Shown in pieces: positions 38,661-47,260 of a DNA stretch of 56,255 nt; position 1 is the stretch's first letter, and each line of letters begins with the position of its first letter. The stretch lies in assembly GCA_027489875.1 (NCBI GenBank), contig JAIXZE010000301.1, positions 1 through 56,255 of the forward strand, given 5' to 3'. The notes under the pieces were generated by a model. The model saw only the letters and a program-made list of their open reading frames with translations, had not been told where the DNA came from and did no database searches. Source of the stretch: Verrucomicrobiales bacterium (GTDB lineage Bacteria; Verrucomicrobiota; Verrucomicrobiia; Limisphaerales; UBA9464). A program made the position numbers and the translations under genes.

Positions 38661-39995
38661 TCAGTTGCCGGGTGCAAACATCCACCGGCAGATATGCACT
38701 GCGGCGAGAGCCCCAGCGACATCGGCAGCAAGCCCCGCCCAGATCGCGTGGCGGGTGCGGCGCACGCCAATCGCCCCGAAGTAAACCGCAACCACGTAGA
38801 ACGTCGTCTCGGTGCTCCCGAAAAGGGTTCCACCCGTTCGGGCGAGAAGGCTGTCTGCACCGTGAGTCCGGACGACTTCCGCATAGGCCGCCAATGTCCC
38901 GGAACCGGTCAAGGGCCTGAGAAGGGCCATCGGCAACAGATCTGTGGGAAAACCAACCCATGCCATTGGTTTTGCCAGGGCCTTCCCAAGGAGTTCGATT
39001 CCACCTGCGCCGCGGAAAAAGCCGATCGCGACGAGGATCGCGACAAGGTACGGGATGATCCGGATCGAGGTCTGGAATCCCTCCTTTGCGCCTTCAATGA
39101 ACTGCTCGTAAACCGGGATTCCGCGCACCGCGGCAAACAAGGGGAAGAAGGCGAGGAGGAATGGAACCGCGAGAAGCGAGAGGGCATTCAGGCCTCTCAT
39201 CCAGATCGGATCCGTCACCAACCCGGCTCCGGGCATACCTCCAGAGATCATCTGCCATCCAAACCAGCAGAAGCAGCCCACGAGCAAAAGGGAAGCGAGC
39301 CAGGCGCGATGCGAAGGGGCCAGCGGATGTTGAGGTGCGAGGATTCCATCATCCGCTATGCCGCCCGCGACAGCGGGTTCGAGGGTCTGAGATGCTGGCG
39401 ATACGGCAGGCAATCGGAATGTCGGCCACTTGGCCAGCACCTTGATGGTAACCAAACCCACCAAGGAGGAGCATGCGGTGGCGAGGAGCGTGGTTCCGAT
39501 GATTGCTGTTGGATTCTTAGCTCCAGCGGCGGTCAGAACGGCAATCGCCGAGATGGGCAGCAGTTGAACAGAACCCGTATTGAGCGCGAGGAAGGTGCAC
39601 ATCGCATCCGTCGCGGTACCTGGGCGGGGGTTCAGGGATTCAAGGTCCTTCATCGCCCGCAGCCCGAGCGGGGTTGCCGCGTTGGTCAATCCCAGCGCGT
39701 TGGCAGCCAGATTCAGGACCATGGAACCCATCGCTGGATGGTTTGCCGGAACTTCCGGGAAAAGTCGTGTCAGGATCGGTCGCAGAACCTTTGCCAGCGC
39801 CTGCACCAAACCAGAAACCTCAGCCAACCGCATCAGCCCAAGCCAGAGGGTCATCACCCCGACGAGTCCAATCGCGAGTTCAGTCGACTTGGAAGCACCG
39901 CTGAAGGCCCCATCCAAAGCCGCCTGAAGTCGGCCGGTGAAACCGCCGATCAGAACACCGAGTAGCAGTAATCCCAGCCAGATCCAGTTCAGCAT
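38661..39995 (-). CDS. Fused SpmA-SpmB (nucleoside-recognition/Gate domain) membrane protein
   Basis: The protein has 444 residues and about ten membrane helices. The first half matches SpmA (MLNWIWLGLLLLGVLIGG, NLAANALGLTNAATPLGLRA and FLALNTGSVQLLPISAIAVL). The second half matches SpmB (IPVYEQFIEGAKEGFQTSI, LLRPLTGSGTLAAYAEVV and GSTETTFYVVAVYFG). In Bacillus these are two genes needed for spore-core dehydration; fused forms occur in non-sporulating bacteria, where a transport role is suspected. It follows the TPR-like gene by 20 bases on the same strand. Confidence 0.9.
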   Translation of the reverse strand: MLNWIWLGLLLLGVLIGGFTGRLQAALDGAFSGASKSTELAIGLVGVMTLWLGLMRLAEVSGLVQALAKVLRPILTRLFPEVPANHPAMGSMVLNLAANALGLTNAATPLGLRAMKDLESLNPRPGTATDAMCTFLALNTGSVQLLPISAIAVLTAAGAKNPTAIIGTTLLATACSSLVGLVTIKVLAKWPTFRLPAVSPASQTLEPAVAGGIADDGILAPQHPLAPSHRAWLASLLLVGCFCWFGWQMISGGMPGAGLVTDPIWMRGLNALSLLAVPFLLAFFPLFAAVRGIPVYEQFIEGAKEGFQTSIRIIPYLVAILVAIGFFRGAGGIELLGKALAKPMAWVGFPTDLLPMALLRPLTGSGTLAAYAEVVRTHGADSLLARTGGTLFGSTETTFYVVAVYFGAIGVRRTRHAIWAGLAADVAGALAAVHICRWMFAPGN

Positions 39996-40015
39996 GGGAA
40001 AAGGGAGGATCCGAT

Positions 40016-41803
40016 TTACTCGATTGAGTCCAGAATTCGGAGTTCCTCAACCCTCAAGCCGACTCGGGAAACATTGCGCGCCGTTTGGCGGGCGGCCTCC
40101 TTCTGGCCCAGAGCGAATTTTGTTCCGGCGAGCAGCACCTGCAAGGGAGGGCCGAGTTGGCTCTCGTTCGTGACCTTGGATTCGAGCAAGTCGGCGGCCT
40201 CCGTGTTCTTCCCGGTACGAACGAGCCCGTAGGCGAGCATTGCCGCCGGCCATTGGGCCTCTGGCATGCTTTCATTCAGCGATCGAAGCACATTGACCGC
40301 ATCTTCCAGATCCCGATTCAACAGCAGGGCGCTGTGAGAGAAATTGATCATGATCCGTTCCTCTTTCGGCGCATACTGCCAAAGGGCACGGTGAGCGGTA
40401 TGTGCTGGCTCAACAGTCGTCAGCTTGGACGCATTGCGAATCATGTTGTTGGCCGCGGGCGCTGCAACCGACCTGAACGCAAGCAATGGCTCCAGCGCCT
40501 GTATGGCGACGTTGGGAAGTTGTGCGCGCTCAGCCCAAGTCGAGATCTGGAACAAACCGGAGACCATCTCCGAAAAAGACCTCTTCCCTGCGGCATCAAT
40601 CGCAGTCTTGAATTTCGACTCAGCCTTCTCGTTGTCACGCTCCAACGACGCCTTCCAACCCTCGATGGATTGCAGCAGAACATCATCGATGAGATTCGTT
40701 GAACTGGAGACCGCCCGTTCGATCCCCGTCCAGTCAAGATCCAGAGCCATCGCTTCGAGATGGAGCGAAGCGAGGGTTTGATTGGTTCCGATGTTTGCAG
40801 CCAGAAAGCGTTTTGCTGCGGCGGGCGTTTCAAGGGAAATGGCCCATTTTGCACACAGAATCTTTTCCGCATCCGTGGTCGGGGCAGCCTCCGAAAGCAC
40901 CGAAGCAGCCAGTGCCTCACGATCCGCCTTGTCCGCACTCGCTCGGAGCCCTGCCACAAGGAGGCGGTCTGCCAGGGGAAGGTTGGAACGTCGTTCAATA
41001 GCGCGAGCGATCTGGCGTGCCTCCGTCAGGGGGAGCCTGCCGGTTTCCTGAAGGGTCCGAGCAGCGGCGATTTGCTCACTGCCAGAGGCAAGTGCTACAG
41101 AACTCAGTAGGCGCCATCCTTCTCCAGACCAAAGGGGATTTGACGACTTCAACAAGCACAGCCCAAGGATAAACTCGAACTCCTCGTCGACCGGGTTAGC
41201 GACTTGTGCTTCCCGGGCATAGGGAACCGCTGCGTCATAGTCCTTGATCTGTATCAGGTAGCGCACAACGCGCCGCAGGAAATCCGGAGCCTTGCCCACA
41301 CTTGGCTCCAACAGGTTCAACTGCTCGTACGCGAGGTCGGGTCGGGAGAACTGCAGGCATGCGTCAATGAAGGCATAGCGATCCTCGACGGACGCTCCAG
41401 GCGACGTTGTTACAGCACGCCAATAATCGATCGAGTCGGGATTTCCGACAGTTTGGTAGAATCGAGCCGCAAGCTTCTGGACTTCCAATTTCGAAGGAGC
41501 CAGTCCCAACGCGACGCGCACACCCCTGCCAGCCTCGTTGTAGCGCCCGGCTTCCATGTCCACTGTGGCGGTCTGGACCACGGAGACACTCCTCCAAGCG
41601 CGGAGCGCCCGAAGTACAGGTTGTTGTACGAAGTAGGCGATCAAGCCCAGAAACGACAGAACAAGCAGCGGCAGAAGGACATACTTTGAAAACTTCCGCG
41701 AGGAATCGTGAGCACCTGACCCATCGCGCCTGCGGCGCCGGACCCCTCGGTGCGCTTGGCCCTTTGGATCATCAGTGTGTTTAGTGCTTTCCCCAGATTC
41801 CAT
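40016..41803 (-). CDS. TPR-like protein with one membrane anchor, function unknown
   Basis: The protein has 595 residues. A basic amino end (HRGVRRRRRDG) precedes one membrane helix (about 41-61, YVLLPLLVLSFLGLIAYFV). The rest is alpha-helical with degenerate tetratricopeptide-like units, such as MEAGRYNEAGRGVRVALGLAP, PDLAYEQLNLLEP and KDYDAAVPYAREAQVANP, and continues as helical repeats to the end. The location is likely inner membrane with a periplasmic repeat domain. It starts 90 bases after tilS and precedes the SpmAB gene. I do not recognise a specific family. Confidence 0.8.
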   Translation of the reverse strand: MESGESTKHTDDPKGQAHRGVRRRRRDGSGAHDSSRKFSKYVLLPLLVLSFLGLIAYFVQQPVLRALRAWRSVSVVQTATVDMEAGRYNEAGRGVRVALGLAPSKLEVQKLAARFYQTVGNPDSIDYWRAVTTSPGASVEDRYAFIDACLQFSRPDLAYEQLNLLEPSVGKAPDFLRRVVRYLIQIKDYDAAVPYAREAQVANPVDEEFEFILGLCLLKSSNPLWSGEGWRLLSSVALASGSEQIAAARTLQETGRLPLTEARQIARAIERRSNLPLADRLLVAGLRASADKADREALAASVLSEAAPTTDAEKILCAKWAISLETPAAAKRFLAANIGTNQTLASLHLEAMALDLDWTGIERAVSSSTNLIDDVLLQSIEGWKASLERDNEKAESKFKTAIDAAGKRSFSEMVSGLFQISTWAERAQLPNVAIQALEPLLAFRSVAAPAANNMIRNASKLTTVEPAHTAHRALWQYAPKEERIMINFSHSALLLNRDLEDAVNVLRSLNESMPEAQWPAAMLAYGLVRTGKNTEAADLLESKVTNESQLGPPLQVLLAGTKFALGQKEAARQTARNVSRVGLRVEELRILDSIE

Positions 41804-41893
41804 GCGAGGCTGTAGCTTCGCTGAGGTCCACCTTCATTGGAAGCAGGAATCGGATCATGGAAGCCTTCGACTCGGCAAATGCATCCCGAAGTC

Positions 41894-43381
41894 TCAGGGT
41901 TCGACAACGACTTCGCCGCCAGAAAACTGCCGGATACAGCGGATGCCAATCACAGCCTGGCTATCGCTCCGGACCTTGTGGTTCTCAGAAGGAGGAAATC
42001 CTTCAATCCAGAAAATTTCACCCATGGAATCCTCCCCAATCCAAAGCTCATGCCGCTTGGCTTTTGGAAGCTTACGATTCACGAAGAGATCCTGGAGCTT
42101 GGTCCGCCCCTTCATGCCCAGGGCGCGAAATCGATCACCCGGCTGCCAATGCCGGAGGATGAACCCTTCATCCAGACGCGTGACGTCAAAAAGCACCTCG
42201 GCTCCACGCGGTTGTAGTTCAGGGGATATCTGAGTCACCCGACGCCATGCGATCATCGCCGGTCCGGGAAGGTCGATGGAGCCTTCTTGTCCGTCTGGCC
42301 TCACCCTGATGGATTGCGACTCAAGCGCGCCGGCCGGCGGCATTGGATCGACCTCATTGTCTGGGGACGACAGCCAGCCTGATGCGCTCTTGGCCACCCG
42401 TTGTCCGCCGGCGACTGTGACCGTCTGTTGTCCCGGGCACCGCAGTGCTTCAATGATCCTGAATTCGGGCTTAACTCCGATGCCGATGAGTTGATTCCTG
42501 ATCGCTATCCTCTGAATGGCAATATGTTGAGAGTCAAATTGCATGCTTGAAGGATTCAGGGCCCAGAGGGCTGCCATCGATTCCACCAATCTGCCCTCCG
42601 CCCCCACAAGTTCCATGGAGCGGCGGATCAAGCGATCCAAGGAAGGCCCGGCAACTTGACGAAGCATCGGCAGCACCTCATGGCGGATTCGATTCCTTGG
42701 GATGGTTAGATCCGTGTTCGAGGTGTCTTCCCTGAAGCCCCCCCCAACACGCTTCAGAAAGGCCCTCAATTGGCATCGGGTTGCATCCAGTACTGGACGC
42801 AATACACGGATCTGGGGGTCCGCGGGCGATCGGCTGACCCAGTCCATGCCGCGTAATCCGGCACTCCCAGCCCCACGGAAGAGTCGGAGAAGGAAATGTT
42901 CCACTTGGTCATCGGCGGTGTGGGCGATGCAGACCCGATGAATCCCAACCTTGCGGCAGATCTCTGCCAAGGCGGCGTGCCTCAACCTGCGGCAGACCAT
43001 CTCCAGACTCCCTCCATCAGAATCCTGCACCCCCTCGACGTCCACGCGTTGCGCCACAAATCGGATTCCAAGCGCAGAACAACTCAGCATCACAAACTCG
43101 TGATCCAACTCCGATTCCCTCCCTCGCAGCCCATGATTGATGTGCGCAACCAAAAGCTGACTTGGATCCATCCCCTCAATCCTCACCAATGCGTGCAACA
43201 ACCCCATCGAGTCGCTGCCGCCGGAAACGGCGACGACGAGTGCTTCACTTGCCGACACTCCACAACGGCGGGACAAAGCCTCAGCCACGAGAAGGGGAAT
43301 TGGATCCGGTCTCGTTAGGAATTGATTCTGAACTTCGGAGGAATCCATCTGGTGTTGAATCCATTGAAGAAAATGGCCCAT
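41894..43381 (-). CDS. tilS: tRNA(Ile)-lysidine synthase
   Basis: The ATG at 43381 (495 residues) has GGGGAG about 9 bases upstream. The PP-loop is VAVSGGSDSMGLL, followed by HINHGLRG, IAHTADDQVEHFLLRLFRGAG and FREDTSNTDLTIPRNRIRHEVLP, all TilS signatures. The carboxy end includes the TilS_C-like LRHWQPGDRFRALGMKGRTKLQDLF and IEGFPPSENHKV. It converts C34 of the AUA-reading tRNA-Ile to lysidine, an essential step. It is divergent from lptD with only 55 bases between the start codons. Confidence 0.95.
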   Translation of the reverse strand: MGHFLQWIQHQMDSSEVQNQFLTRPDPIPLLVAEALSRRCGVSASEALVVAVSGGSDSMGLLHALVRIEGMDPSQLLVAHINHGLRGRESELDHEFVMLSCSALGIRFVAQRVDVEGVQDSDGGSLEMVCRRLRHAALAEICRKVGIHRVCIAHTADDQVEHFLLRLFRGAGSAGLRGMDWVSRSPADPQIRVLRPVLDATRCQLRAFLKRVGGGFREDTSNTDLTIPRNRIRHEVLPMLRQVAGPSLDRLIRRSMELVGAEGRLVESMAALWALNPSSMQFDSQHIAIQRIAIRNQLIGIGVKPEFRIIEALRCPGQQTVTVAGGQRVAKSASGWLSSPDNEVDPMPPAGALESQSIRVRPDGQEGSIDLPGPAMIAWRRVTQISPELQPRGAEVLFDVTRLDEGFILRHWQPGDRFRALGMKGRTKLQDLFVNRKLPKAKRHELWIGEDSMGEIFWIEGFPPSENHKVRSDSQAVIGIRCIRQFSGGEVVVEP

Positions 43382-43436
43382 GCAACCATCTCCCCGCTTG
43401 GCTTCAAAAATGTCGGAGCTGTATTCTGCTAGCCAG

Positions 43437-45620
43437 ATGAAATTCACCCGCTTGGGCCTACTCGTCCTTGCCATGGCCACCGCGCTGGGCCAGCAGGCAC
43501 CCGAGGTGGACTCCCTGCAGATTGCGTCGGAAACCGAGGGCGAAGCGGAAGTCGAATTCGATCTTGATACCGGGGTTGCCTCCGCGTCGGGAGGGGTCAT
43601 CGTCACCTATCGCGGCAGTGTCCTCCGCGCCGATCGGGTACGGATGACGGCGGAGCACGAGGTCGAGGCCGAAGGCAACGTACGCATCGAATCAGGGCAG
43701 GGGGGACGTGCCCAGGCTTGGCGAGGGGACAGGGTCCGCTATGACTTCGACACCAAATCCATCCTCGCGGACCAGTTCAGGACAGGTCAGCGCCCCTTCT
43801 TTGTCGCGGGCACCCAGGTCCAGGGATCCCTCACCACGAACTCGTTCACGGCCAGCGAAGGACTGTTCACCACGGATGATGCAGCGGATCCTGCCTATCG
43901 CATCCGTGCCAAGCGCATCGAGATCCGTCCCGGCGAATACATCGAGGCAAGGAACGCGGTGGTCTACCTGGGAACGGTGCCGGTCTTCTATTGGCCAAAA
44001 TACCATCGCAGCCTTCGGAAACATACCCATTTCTGGACCATCACGCCTGGCTATAGATCCATCTACGGTCCGTTCTCCTTGAACCGGTACCATTGGGAGG
44101 GCACCACCAACGTCCAGTATACGGTCGATATGGATTACCGGCTCAAGCGGGGTTTCGCTGGAGGTCCAGGCATCGCATATGATCTCGGTAAATGGGGCTC
44201 CGGGAGCGCAGATATCTATCTCGCGCACGACGAGGATCCCGGCATTACCGAACCCGTCGTTCCAGTCCGGGAAGATCGACGACGGGTTCGATTCTTCCAT
44301 TCCATGACCAATGGTTCTGGTCTGACCATCAAGGGCAGGGTGGAGGAGCAGAACGATTCTCTTGTCTACCGTGACTTTTTCGAAGGCGATTTCCGGCGCG
44401 ACCCACAACCACGGACATTCTTCGAAGCCAACCAGTCGTGGCGCAATTGGACACTGGACCTGCTCGTACAACCACAGGTCAATTCGTTCTTCCAAACGGT
44501 GGAACGACTTCCGGATCTCAAGCTTACTGGACTTCGGCAGCAGTTGGGTGAGACCCCGGTCTACTATGAAAGCGACTCGTCGTTTGCCTATCTGAGGTTT
44601 CGCCCCGGACTCCTGGGCGGAGAGACTTATGGCGGCATCCGTGGGGACAGCTACCACCAACTGACTCTCCCAAGGACCTATTTTGGGTTCCTCAATCTGG
44701 CTCCACGTGTTGGTGGCAGGTTTACCTATTATGGAGAACCGGATGATGACGGGACCATTGAAGGCGATACGGCGCGCGGCGTGTTCAACACGGGAATCGA
44801 GATGAACTTCAAGGCCTCCCGGACCTGGATGGGTGCCCGGAGTCGTGCCTTTGATGTCGAGGGCCTGCGACACATCGTCGAGCCTGGCGTGAACTATGTC
44901 TATGTTCCCGATCCTACCGATCGTCCGCAGCAATTGCCGCAGTATGACTTCGAGTTTGTCTCACCACGTCTCATTCCCATTGAGTTCCCCGATTACAATT
45001 CGATCGACTCCATCGACAACCGGAACGTGATCCGGTGGTCCCTCCGGAATCGACTCCAGACACGCAGGGCAGGGGAAACTGTCGAAGTCGTCGAATGGGC
45101 GGTCTACACGGACTGGAGGCTGCGGCCGGAACAGGGACAAACAACGTTTCCGGAGCTCTTCTCGGACCTCGACCTGGCCCCGACCCGGTGGATGCACCTG
45201 ACCTCGCAGGTCCGGTACGACATCAATCGATCCTTTTGGCGGGAGGCGAATCACCGGATCACGATTCAGCCCGGGGACCGCTGGGCCTGGAGTGTCGGGC
45301 ACCGATACCTCCGGACCGACCTCGGTTCTTACGGACTCGGCAACAATCTGTTCTACAACTCGGTCAGTCTTCGGATGAACGAGAACTGGGGCTTCCGGAC
45401 CACCCAGCAGTTCGAATCACGCGATGGGGTCCTCGAAGAGCATTCCTACACGGTCTACCGCGATCTCCGCAGCTGGACCGCCTCGTTCGGCGTCCGTCTG
45501 CGAGAGAACCGGCAAGGTGTGGATGATTGGGCGATCGTGTTCGGCCTGCAGTTGAAGGCATTCCCGCGCTTCAAGCTGAACGACGAAGCGGACCGGGTCG
45601 ACCGACTGTTTGGTGGCTAA
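43437..45620 (+). CDS. lptD: LPS-assembly protein LptD-like outer-membrane barrel
   Basis: The start at 43437 gives 727 residues with a signal peptide (MKFTRLGLLVLAMATALG). Residues of about 35-150 form the LptA/OstA-like beta-jellyroll (GVASASGGVIVTYRGSVLRADRVRMTAEHEVEAEGNVRI and similar repeats). The remainder is rich in aromatic beta strands and ends in FKLNDEADRVDRLFGG. The family transports LPS to the outer leaflet with LptE. The typical LptD carboxy domain is recognisable but diverged. Presence of LptD supports an LPS-bearing outer membrane, consistent with the LpxR-like gene. It is divergent from tilS. Confidence 0.85.
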   Translation: MKFTRLGLLVLAMATALGQQAPEVDSLQIASETEGEAEVEFDLDTGVASASGGVIVTYRGSVLRADRVRMTAEHEVEAEGNVRIESGQGGRAQAWRGDRVRYDFDTKSILADQFRTGQRPFFVAGTQVQGSLTTNSFTASEGLFTTDDAADPAYRIRAKRIEIRPGEYIEARNAVVYLGTVPVFYWPKYHRSLRKHTHFWTITPGYRSIYGPFSLNRYHWEGTTNVQYTVDMDYRLKRGFAGGPGIAYDLGKWGSGSADIYLAHDEDPGITEPVVPVREDRRRVRFFHSMTNGSGLTIKGRVEEQNDSLVYRDFFEGDFRRDPQPRTFFEANQSWRNWTLDLLVQPQVNSFFQTVERLPDLKLTGLRQQLGETPVYYESDSSFAYLRFRPGLLGGETYGGIRGDSYHQLTLPRTYFGFLNLAPRVGGRFTYYGEPDDDGTIEGDTARGVFNTGIEMNFKASRTWMGARSRAFDVEGLRHIVEPGVNYVYVPDPTDRPQQLPQYDFEFVSPRLIPIEFPDYNSIDSIDNRNVIRWSLRNRLQTRRAGETVEVVEWAVYTDWRLRPEQGQTTFPELFSDLDLAPTRWMHLTSQVRYDINRSFWREANHRITIQPGDRWAWSVGHRYLRTDLGSYGLGNNLFYNSVSLRMNENWGFRTTQQFESRDGVLEEHSYTVYRDLRSWTASFGVRLRENRQGVDDWAIVFGLQLKAFPRFKLNDEADRVDRLFGG

Positions 45621-45898
45621 ACGCACTCGGTTGGAGTCGTGCCCAGAGGGCGCTTGTTTGGTTTCCATGGAGGCAGGGCAACGTCTCGAAAAGCCGCCTC
45701 ATCCCTGCACATGTTCACTAAATATAACCTACATTGTGACAATAAACTCCCTAGCACCAGCAGGTTGTGAATGCAGATTTGGGCTGTGACGCAACGAGCA
45801 GATCTCAGCACCGGCGTCGGAGGCAGCGTGAAAACGAACACGAAGCGAGTCGTGAAAACCGTCGGAGACAGACCGTGGCTGGCCTCGGATTGCTTCAG
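45621..45898. other. Intergenic region between convergent lptD and lepB
   Basis: It is AT-richer at 45710-45755 than its surroundings. A weak hairpin GCCC-AGA-GGGC (45639-45649) followed by CTTGTTT could end lptD transcription. I see no gene. Confidence 0.4.
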
Positions 45899-47191
45899 CT
45901 ACCAACCCCAGCGCTCAGTGAACGGCCACATCACGAACCAGGATTTGCCGATGACTTTCTCGCGTGGCACGTCGCCCCAGTGGCGGCCATCGCTTGAACT
46001 CATGGTGTTGTCGCCGAAGCCCAGGAAGTGATTGGGCCGGACCCTGAATTCCGCTGAGTCGTTCGGAAAGTACGTGGTGACCGCGGAATACTCGGAGGCC
46101 TTTGCGGCTGCCCAGGCGCGGAGTTCTGCTGTTGAGACACCCTGCCGTGGCGTCGAGGCCAATTGATGGGCGAAGGCCCGCTGGTAGATCGTCCCGTTGA
46201 CGTGGCCGGAGTAAACGCTGTCTGCAGGAATGGCTGTTGGATCAAAAGCGTAGATCTTCTCGAATCCAGCGTCATTGGTGCCCAACGGCCGACCGTCGAT
46301 GTACACGTGGCGGTCGTCCGCGATCCGGACCTTTTCGCCGCCGAATGCGATCAGGCGCTTGATGTAATGCGTGCCTTGGGTGACGCGTCCCGGTGCCACT
46401 CCGGTGGATTGGAACACGAAGTAATCGCCGCGTTGTGGTTTGCGGAAGTTGTAGGTGAAACGTTCGACGAACAAGCGGTCGCCAGCCCGTACGCGGCAGC
46501 GGATGATGGGTTCGCCTTGCTTAAAGGCGGGTTTCACCGGAGAGCGGGTGTATTTGTCGAAGAGCATGAGGTGCTCCTCGGGAATCTCTGGTGCCCAGTG
46601 GACGGTATAGGCCCTGTTGCCGACCACGACGTCGCACTTCTTGCCAATTCCGCGGGTGCCCGCGCCCAATTCCTTGCGGACATTGGTGATTCCCTGGAGC
46701 TCGCCATCGGCCTGGGCGACCACTTCATAGTAGGTCACTCCCTTGATCCAACGTTCCCAGAGCCTGCCCAATCCGGTCGGGATCTTGACCTCCGGCTTGT
46801 CCCGGAGGTCCTCGGCCGTGATGCCGTAAAAGGTTGGCTGAGCCGACCCCGTGGGAATCTCCATCGGGGTGGCAAAGAACGTCTTGAAGGCAAACACGAG
46901 GACGGCCGTGCCCAAAAAGCTCTCGAAATTGTCCCGGTAGGCTGGGAACGCGTAAGCCTTGAGCCAACGGTGCGCTGTTTCCTCGAGGACCGTGGACGCG
47001 GTCTTCAACTGGTCCGCTGTGGTCGCCGGATCCTTGAGGGCTTTCTCGAAGGAAACCATCGACGACTCCAATTCCGAACGGTTCTTGTCCGGCAGGATAT
47101 CGCGCTGGTGGTTGTAGTGCCTTCGGACGATGCCGAGCAGTTCGCCTGCCTTCCGGAGGCGGCGGAAAAGGAGCCAGCGAACGAGGTACAT
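45899..47191 (-). CDS. lepB: Signal peptidase I with long soluble amino-terminal region
   Basis: The protein has 430 residues; typical enzymes have 180-330. Residues of about 15-85 form a helical, mostly cytosolic region (RRHYNHQRDILPDKNRSELE), then one membrane helix (about 91-107). The catalytic Ser is S116 in IPTGSAQPT, where most enzymes have SGSM-x-PT, and the Lys is K278 in HYIKRLIAFGG. Box E is FLGFGDNTMSSSDGRHWGDVPREKVIG. It removes Sec signal peptides at the outer face of the inner membrane. It follows lepA by 69 bases, the classic lepA-lepB arrangement. Both catalytic residues are intact, so it should be active. Confidence 0.9.
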   Translation of the reverse strand: MYLVRWLLFRRLRKAGELLGIVRRHYNHQRDILPDKNRSELESSMVSFEKALKDPATTADQLKTASTVLEETAHRWLKAYAFPAYRDNFESFLGTAVLVFAFKTFFATPMEIPTGSAQPTFYGITAEDLRDKPEVKIPTGLGRLWERWIKGVTYYEVVAQADGELQGITNVRKELGAGTRGIGKKCDVVVGNRAYTVHWAPEIPEEHLMLFDKYTRSPVKPAFKQGEPIIRCRVRAGDRLFVERFTYNFRKPQRGDYFVFQSTGVAPGRVTQGTHYIKRLIAFGGEKVRIADDRHVYIDGRPLGTNDAGFEKIYAFDPTAIPADSVYSGHVNGTIYQRAFAHQLASTPRQGVSTAELRAWAAAKASEYSAVTTYFPNDSAEFRVRPNHFLGFGDNTMSSSDGRHWGDVPREKVIGKSWFVMWPFTERWGW

Positions 47192-47260
47192 TGGAGCGTT
47201 TGGAGTCGTTGGGTTCCTGGAGCTGAGCGTCGGCTGGTCTCGCGTTGGCTGTGGGCCGAC

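Noticed and set aside
45771..46031. A small plus-strand ORF at the 3' end of lepB
   Set aside because: Most of it is antisense to lepB and there is no ribosome-binding site.
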